Assembly: GCA_020846935.1 (NCBI GenBank)
Contig: JADLCY010000005.1
Coordinates: forward strand, 1 to 64,000
Source of the DNA: Gemmatimonadaceae bacterium
GTDB lineage: Bacteria > Gemmatimonadota > Gemmatimonadetes > Gemmatimonadales > Gemmatimonadaceae
Reading direction: 5' to 3'
DNA: 64,000 bases
Shown here in pieces: positions 59,012 to 64,000 of this stretch. The notes beneath the pieces were generated by a model. That model made no database searches and had not been told where the DNA came from. It worked only from the letters and a program-made list of their open reading frames with translations. Within the stretch, counting starts at the first letter, position 1. Each line of letters begins with the position of its first letter. Both the position numbers and the translations under genes were made by a program.

Positions 59012-59596
59012 ATGTCCACTGTCCCGACCGTTGCGGTCGGTTCCGCGAATCCGGTAAAGGTGCGCGCCGTCGAGAGAATCGTTAGGCACTGGCACGCCGA
59101 CGCTGTGGTGCACGGCGTCACGGTGCCGTCGGGCGTGCCGGACCAGCCCTGGGGCGACGACGAGACGATCCGCGGCGCGCGCGCGCGCGCGATCGCCGCG
59201 CGCGAACGGCTCGACGCCGACGTGGGCGTGGGGATCGAAGGCGGCGTGGTCGATGTCGGCGAAGAACTGCGGACCTGTGCCTGGGCGGTGGTTGCCCTGC
59301 GCGACGGGCGCACGTTCCTCGGAGGGTCGCTGTCGCTTTCGTTGCCGGCCGCCGTCGCGGCCCTGGTGCGCGGCGGCACCGAGTTGGGACACGCGATGGA
59401 CACGGTCACCGGGGCGAGCGGCACGAAACACGGCGCGGGGGCCGTCGGTATCCTCACCGATGGACTCGTCGACCGCCAGCAAGCCTACGAAACGATCGTC
59501 GCCTACGCGTTTGCGCCCCTGCTGGTGCCCGATCACTACGGCGTCGCGATCGACGCCGAGCTCTCGCCGGCACCGGCGACGGAGCGCGCGACATGA
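59012..59596 (+). CDS. DUF84 inosine/xanthosine triphosphatase (YjjX-like)
   Basis: This 194-residue enzyme has the DUF84 layout: VAVGSANPVKVRAVERIV, VPSGVPDQPWGDDETIRGA, and the acidic GVGIEGGV site. Family members remove non-canonical ITP and XTP before they enter nucleic acids. ATG 59012 was chosen at the conserved beginning. It is first of a tightly overlapping run; its stop overlaps the thioesterase start by four bases. Confidence 0.87.
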   Translation: MSTVPTVAVGSANPVKVRAVERIVRHWHADAVVHGVTVPSGVPDQPWGDDETIRGARARAIAARERLDADVGVGIEGGVVDVGEELRTCAWAVVALRDGRTFLGGSLSLSLPAAVAALVRGGTELGHAMDTVTGASGTKHGAGAVGILTDGLVDRQQAYETIVAYAFAPLLVPDHYGVAIDAELSPAPATERAT

Positions 59597-60048
59597 CGCC
59601 CGCTCCTTTCGTGATCCACGAGCGTGTGCGCTGGGGTGACGTCGACTACGCCGGCATCATTAGATACGACGCGTACACCCGCTTCATGGAACTGGCCGAG
59701 TCGGAGCTGTTTCGCAGCATCGGCATCGCGTATCGCGAGTTCGTGGAGCAGTTCGACTTCACGATCCCGCGGCGCGCGATGCACGTGGACTTTGAATCGC
59801 CGCCGCGGCTGGACGAGCGCATCGCCACGGTGGCCTACATCTCCCACGTCGGCACCACATCGCTCACGCTGAACTTCGACTTCTACGGCGACGGTGGTGT
59901 GGTGCGGGCCACCGGACACCTGGTGCTGGTCTGCCTGCCCAAGGGTGCCACGCGCGCCGCGCCGTGGCCCGCCGACTTCATCGCCAGGCTCGCACCCTAT
60001 CGGCTGTCCTCCGAACAGGCGCGCGCCACCGTCCCGTTCGACGCATGA
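59593..60048 (+). CDS. Acyl-CoA thioesterase, 4HBT hot-dog family
   Basis: This 151-residue hot-dog-fold protein has the 4-hydroxybenzoyl-CoA thioesterase/YbgC signature RWGDVDYAGIIRYDAYTRFME, with Asp in the usual catalytic place, then FESPPRLDERIATVAYISHVG. It probably hydrolyses short- or medium-chain acyl-CoA. ATG overlaps the DUF84 gene stop and its own stop overlaps ispH by four bases each. Confidence 0.88.
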   Translation: MTPAPFVIHERVRWGDVDYAGIIRYDAYTRFMELAESELFRSIGIAYREFVEQFDFTIPRRAMHVDFESPPRLDERIATVAYISHVGTTSLTLNFDFYGDGGVVRATGHLVLVCLPKGATRAAPWPADFIARLAPYRLSSEQARATVPFDA

Positions 60049-61286
60049 CGAGCGGCCCGCCAGACACCTGGTTCCGCAAGGGCTTTGGCCTCGGCGCGGC
60101 GGTGCAGCAGGATCTGGACGCCGCGTACGCGGGCAGCCTGGTCGATCGCCTGCGCGCGAACGACGATCGCCTGACGGTTGGCGAGGTCACCGTGCGACTG
60201 GCGAAGGAACTCGGTTTTTGCTACGGCGTCGAGCGCGCGGTGGAGTACGCCTACCAGACGCGACGCAAGTTTCCCGATCGGCGGCTCCACCTCCTGGGCG
60301 AGATCATCCACAACCCGCACGTCAACGCCACGCTCCGCGGGATGGGGATCGAAATCATGGAGCCACGCGCGGACACACGGGACGGCGAGCCGCGCTTCGA
60401 CTACGAGACGGTGCGGCCGGATGACGTGGTGATTCTTCCCGCCTTCGGCGTCACGATAGCCGACTTCCAGGCGCTGCGCGCGCACGGATGCATCGTGGTG
60501 GACACGACGTGCGGCTCCGTACTCAACGTGTGGAAGCGCGTTGAAGCCTACGCGCGCGACGGCCTCACCTCGCTGCTCCATGGCAAGTACTACCACGAAG
60601 AGACGCGGGCGACGGCGTCGCAGGTGCTCAAGTACCCCGGCGGGAGTTACCTGGTGGTGCGCGACATGCGCGAAGCCGAGCTGGTGATCGAATACATCGC
60701 CGGGCTGGGCGCCGGGCGTATCGACGACGCGGCGCGCACACGGTTCCTGACCACGTTTGCGCGCGCGGTGTCACCTGGTTTCGACCCCGACGTCCACCTG
60801 CGTCGCATCGGTGTGGCCAACCAGACGACGATGCTTGCGCGCGAGTCGCTGGCGATCGGTGAGCGGGTCGGCGAGGCGATGGCAGCCGCGTGGGGCGCGG
60901 ACCACCGGGCGTCCAACTTCCGCACCTTCGACACGATCTGCTCAGCCACCCAGGACCGGCAGGACGCGGTGCAGGCGCTCCTCGACGAGCAGCCGGATGT
61001 CATGATCGTCGTTGGCGGCTTCAACTCGAGCAACACGATCTCCCTGGCCGCGCTCTGCGCCGAACGCGTCCCGACGTATCACGTCGAGGACGCCGAGGGC
61101 ATCGATCCGGCGACGCACACGCTGCACTACCGTCTGGCACAGGTGAAACACGCCGAGGCGGATGCGGTGGACTGGCTGCCCCCGGGTCCGGTGACCGTGG
61201 GCATCACCGCCGGGGCAAGCACGCCGAACAACAAGATCGGCGAAGCCATGGCTCGCGTGTTCGCCACGCGCGGCCTGCGGCCCTGA
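60045..61286 (+). CDS. ispH: 4-hydroxy-3-methylbut-2-enyl diphosphate reductase
   Basis: This 413-residue [4Fe-4S] enzyme makes the isoprenoid precursors IPP and DMAPP in the last step of the MEP pathway. The three cluster cysteines are Cys59 (LGFCYGVERAV), Cys156 (VDTTCGSV) and Cys299 (FDTICSATQDRQ). The end carries GASTPNNKIGEAM, the usual substrate-phosphate motif. It is the long form, like those of plants and cyanobacteria, with an N-terminal extension of about 45 residues compared with the E. coli enzyme (316). Confidence 0.95.
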   Translation: MTSGPPDTWFRKGFGLGAAVQQDLDAAYAGSLVDRLRANDDRLTVGEVTVRLAKELGFCYGVERAVEYAYQTRRKFPDRRLHLLGEIIHNPHVNATLRGMGIEIMEPRADTRDGEPRFDYETVRPDDVVILPAFGVTIADFQALRAHGCIVVDTTCGSVLNVWKRVEAYARDGLTSLLHGKYYHEETRATASQVLKYPGGSYLVVRDMREAELVIEYIAGLGAGRIDDAARTRFLTTFARAVSPGFDPDVHLRRIGVANQTTMLARESLAIGERVGEAMAAAWGADHRASNFRTFDTICSATQDRQDAVQALLDEQPDVMIVVGGFNSSNTISLAALCAERVPTYHVEDAEGIDPATHTLHYRLAQVKHAEADAVDWLPPGPVTVGITAGASTPNNKIGEAMARVFATRGLRP

Positions 61287-61298
61287 GCCCGCGGCGCG

Positions 61299-62318
61299 AT
61301 GCGCATTCCCTTTCTCTCGCGGCCCCGGCGGGTGTTTCCGGCGGCGCGGTCCTTCCCGTTCATCGAGCTGGTTGGCGGGGAGTCGCGGGTGCTCGTACTT
61401 CCCACGTTAGGCGGGAAGATCGCCGAGTTGTGGATGGCCGGGCGGCAGTGGCTCTGGGAGAACCCCGTGATCCCGCTGTCGGCCGGCATCGACGGGGAGT
61501 CGTACGTGGAGACCGCGGATACCGGCGGCATGGACGACTGCGTGCCGAGCATCGGCGCGTGTCGCGTGCCGGGGTGGGTGCGGACCTTCGGGGGAACGGA
61601 GATCCCGGAACACGGTGAGCTGTGGTCCAGGGAGCCGGTCGTCGACGTGCGGACGAGCGCGGCGGGGCAGTTGGTCCGCTGTTCTTGGGAGAGCCAGCGT
61701 CTCCCCTACCGATTCGAGCGGGAGATCCGCGTCGATGCGGCGGGGCTCGTGCATTTCGCGTACGCCATGCATAACGACAGCGAGGAGCGCATGCCGTTCG
61801 TGTGGGCGGCGTACCCGTTGTTTCCGCTCACGGACGACACTCGGCTGGTGTTGCCCGACGGTGCGCGGCTTCGCGTCTATGCGCGGCACGGCATCGACCT
61901 GGGCGAAGTCCGGTCCGAACATCGTTGGCCCCTCGTCCGCGGCGGAGGCAAGGCGCACGACTTCACGCACCCCGCCGGTGTGGCGCGAAAGTACGCGTGC
62001 AAGCTGTTCCTCGACGTCGTCGAAGGCGGCGTGTCGATCAGGGAAGCGGGCCACGAGCTGCGCTTCACGTGGGATCCGGGCGAGATCCCGCACCTTGGGC
62101 TGTGGATCAACAAGAAGGGCTGGACGCCCTTTCGCGACGAAGAACCGTACCTGAACCTCGGCGTGCATCCCGGGATCGGCGCGCCGGACACCATCGTGGA
62201 GGCACTCGGCGACTGGAAGAGCGCCGCGTGGCTGGACCCCGGTCGCACGCGGCGCTGGTCGTTCCGGTTGGCAGCCAGCCGCGTGGTCACCCAGGAATCG
62301 GACGGCATCGACTCATGA
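61299..62318 (+). CDS. Galactose-mutarotase-like (aldose 1-epimerase superfamily) protein
   Basis: This 339-residue protein has the beta-supersandwich pattern of galactose mutarotases: LVLPTLGGKIAELWMAGRQWLWENP at the start (split as LGGKIAEL and WLWENP), HGELWSREP in the middle, YAMHNDSEERMPFVWAAYP and LGVHPGIGAPDT near the end. A His in HGELW and the Glu-containing EEPYL segment could be catalytic, but this is not certain. It follows ispH by 13 bases and overlaps the next gene by four. The sugar substrate is unknown. Confidence 0.75.
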   Translation: MRIPFLSRPRRVFPAARSFPFIELVGGESRVLVLPTLGGKIAELWMAGRQWLWENPVIPLSAGIDGESYVETADTGGMDDCVPSIGACRVPGWVRTFGGTEIPEHGELWSREPVVDVRTSAAGQLVRCSWESQRLPYRFEREIRVDAAGLVHFAYAMHNDSEERMPFVWAAYPLFPLTDDTRLVLPDGARLRVYARHGIDLGEVRSEHRWPLVRGGGKAHDFTHPAGVARKYACKLFLDVVEGGVSIREAGHELRFTWDPGEIPHLGLWINKKGWTPFRDEEPYLNLGVHPGIGAPDTIVEALGDWKSAAWLDPGRTRRWSFRLAASRVVTQESDGIDS

Positions 62319-63907
62319 ACCACAGGTGGATGTGCATCCTCGGCGCCGTGTGCGTGGCGCTGACTGGAGCCCGGGTGGGCGCCCAGGCATGGGACCTCGT
62401 GATACGGGGAGGGACGGTCATCGACGGCTCCGGACGGGCGAGGTTCCGCGCCGACGTCGCCGTGCGGAGCGGGCGCATCGTGCGCGTGTCGCGGATCCCG
62501 CTCCGGTCGAGCGATGCCAGGAAGGTGATCGACGCGACCGGGCAGATCGTGGCACCCGGATTCATCGACCTGCACGCGCATCTCGAGCCGCTGCTGCAGT
62601 TGCCTGGCGCGGAGAGCCACGTGCGGCAGGGCGTGACGCTTGCGTTGGGCGGGCCGGACGGAAGCGGGCCCTTTCCGCTGGCCGCGTATTTCGACAGCGT
62701 GACGCGAAGCGGAATCGGGATGAACGTGGCGTACCTCGTGGGGCACAATGAGGTGCGTCGGCGAGTGATGGGCACGGCGGACCGCGCCCCGACGGCCGCC
62801 GAGCTGAAAGACATGCAGCGCCTCGTGGCCCAGGGCATGCGCGACGGAGCGTTTGGCCTCAGCACCGGGCTGCGATACGTGCCCGGGTTCTATTCAAAGA
62901 CCGACGAAGTCGTGGCCCTTGCGCGCACCGCGGCGGAGGCCGGCGGCATCTATACGTCGCATCTCCGTGAGGAGGGACGCGGTCTGCTCGACGGCGTCGG
63001 CGAGGCCATTGCGATCGCCCGTCGTGCGCGGATTCCGGTGGTGCTGACGCACCACAAGGCCGTCGGGCAGGCGGCGTGGGGCCAGAGTCGAACCACACTC
63101 GCGATGGTCGACTCGGCGCGACGTCGAGGGCTCGACGTCATGATCGACCAGTATCCCTACACCGCCAGTTCGACGTCGCTGTCCGTGCTCATCCCGCCGT
63201 GGGCGCTCGCGGACGGCGACTCCGCGTTCGCGCGTCGGGTGCGGGATCCCGTGCTGCGCGACAGCATCGAGCGCGGAATCGTGGACCTGATTCTGAATGA
63301 TCGCGGCGGTGGCGACCTGCGCCGCGTGCAGTTTGCGAGGGTGTCGTGGATGCCCGAGCTCGAGGGCAAGACGCTGTACGACTGGGCGGTGATGCGCGGG
63401 GTGGATACTGCGGCGGCCAAGGGGGCGCCGCTCGTGATCGACGGGCAGCTGCGCGGCGGCGCGTCCATGATCTTTCACGTGATCGACGAGAACGACGTGC
63501 GGCGGATCATGCAGCACCCACAGACGATGATTGCGTCGGACGGCCGGCTCTCGAGGCCTGGTGACGGCAGGCCGCACCCGCGGTCCTACGGCACGTTCCC
63601 GCGCGTGCTTGGGCGCTACGTACGCGAGCTCGAGCTGCTGACGCTCGAACAGGCGGTGAACAAGATGACTGGCATGCCGGCAAGACGGCTTCGCCTCATC
63701 GATCGCGGGGTCATTCGCGAGGGCGCTTGGGCGGACGTGGTCGTATTCGACCCGCGAACCGTCACCGATCGCTCGACGTTCGAGGACCCGCATCAGTATC
63801 CGGGCGGCATCAGTCACGTGCTGGTGAACGGCGTGCCGATGGTGGAGCAGGGGGCCTGGACGGACCGGCGCCCGGGCCAGGTCGTGCGCCGCCCGCGCAC
63901 GCGCTAA
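62315..63907 (+). CDS. Secreted N-acyl-D-amino-acid deacylase (amidohydrolase)
   Basis: This 530-residue metal enzyme has a signal peptide (GARVGA-QAW) and the amidohydrolase pattern: DLVIRGGTVIDGSG, metal ligands His87 and His89 (IDLHAHLEPL), His216 (YTSHLREEG), a THHKA segment and the late MIASDGRLSRPG Asp. It resembles D-aminoacylases, which release D-amino acids from N-acyl forms, and the related peptidoglycan/dihydroorotase-like branch. The signal peptide suggests a periplasmic role, perhaps in recycling D-amino acids. ATG 62315 overlaps the previous stop. It ends the five-gene run begun by the DUF84 gene. Confidence 0.9.
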   Translation: MNHRWMCILGAVCVALTGARVGAQAWDLVIRGGTVIDGSGRARFRADVAVRSGRIVRVSRIPLRSSDARKVIDATGQIVAPGFIDLHAHLEPLLQLPGAESHVRQGVTLALGGPDGSGPFPLAAYFDSVTRSGIGMNVAYLVGHNEVRRRVMGTADRAPTAAELKDMQRLVAQGMRDGAFGLSTGLRYVPGFYSKTDEVVALARTAAEAGGIYTSHLREEGRGLLDGVGEAIAIARRARIPVVLTHHKAVGQAAWGQSRTTLAMVDSARRRGLDVMIDQYPYTASSTSLSVLIPPWALADGDSAFARRVRDPVLRDSIERGIVDLILNDRGGGDLRRVQFARVSWMPELEGKTLYDWAVMRGVDTAAAKGAPLVIDGQLRGGASMIFHVIDENDVRRIMQHPQTMIASDGRLSRPGDGRPHPRSYGTFPRVLGRYVRELELLTLEQAVNKMTGMPARRLRLIDRGVIREGAWADVVVFDPRTVTDRSTFEDPHQYPGGISHVLVNGVPMVEQGAWTDRRPGQVVRRPRTR

Positions 63908-64000
63908 GGCGCCCGGCCGGACCGGGACGTCGCCCAGGCGTGCCGGCGCTCTGGTGGCGCGCGCGTTCGGCATGTTGGAACCGTCCCCGCAGCTCGTGCC

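Noticed and set aside
2015-61412. GTTAGGC copies as integron attC core sites (GTTRRRY)
   Set aside because: No paired inverse core or attC-like palindrome was seen beside the copies, many lie inside genes, and there is no integrase or cassette pattern.
1-64000. tRNA, rRNA, CRISPR, IS elements
   Set aside because: No T-arm/acceptor pattern, rRNA-like stretch, regularly spaced direct repeat or transposase was recognised on either strand.

Overview
The window is GC-rich (roughly two thirds G+C by eye), densely coding bacterial DNA with Gram-negative envelope genes: OmpA-like and SusC/SusD-like outer-membrane proteins, several lipoproteins, and a pseudopilin. A SusC/SusD pair next to a sortilin/BNR-propeller protein, duplicated membrane Ser/Thr kinases, a six-bladed propeller protein, and a small secreted protein with a paired-cysteine PPRG-MCRIW motif together suggest the phylum Gemmatimonadota. 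That placement is inference from gene content; the window holds no rRNA. I saw no tRNA, rRNA, CRISPR array, insertion sequence or prophage.

Layout. 1-7.4 kb: the 3' part of a giant DUF11-repeat surface protein ending in a predicted outer-membrane barrel, coupled to an OmpA-like lipoprotein. 7.6-16.1 kb: Ada-type DNA repair methyltransferase, small secreted and hypothetical proteins, glutamine-dependent NAD synthetase, a class A penicillin-binding protein and Lon, the last two converging on a strong hairpin. 16.3-20.3 kb: two paralogous membrane Ser/Thr kinases. 20.5-24.8 kb: a class II Fic protein with its own promoter/operator palindrome, a three-gene alpha/beta-hydrolase operon, and a polyproline-headed protein. 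24.9-31 kb: DEAD-box helicase, orphan pseudopilin, small lipoprotein, DUF1801 protein, a secreted hydrolase, and a CMD protein coupled to a GAF-BTAD regulator. 31-39.4 kb: secreted sortilin-like propeller protein, divergent from susC-susD.

39.7-48.1 kb is a complete respiratory nitrate reductase operon: cytochrome c, narG, narH, narJ, narI, then a TDT/SLAC1-family anion channel where a NarK-type porter might be expected. Directly behind it, at 48232-48468, lies a short gene missed by ordinary gene calling. It reads as a SelW/Rdx-family selenoprotein with a Cys-x-x-UGA redox motif, and a SECIS-like hairpin starts five bases after the UGA. This is the most interesting item in the window.

48.6-64 kb: phosphofructokinase, a small secreted protein, a DEIH-box helicase, a propeller protein with a cysteine-less thioredoxin-fold partner, a DUF4143 ATPase with its own palindrome, two SRPBCC-type genes (one truncated), GNAT and CGNR proteins. 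It ends with a tightly overlapping five-gene run: DUF84 phosphatase, thioesterase, IspH, mutarotase-like protein, D-aminoacylase.

The octamer CGTTAGGC occurs about 12 times, 11 of them on the + strand regardless of gene direction, which looks like a polar chromosome motif.
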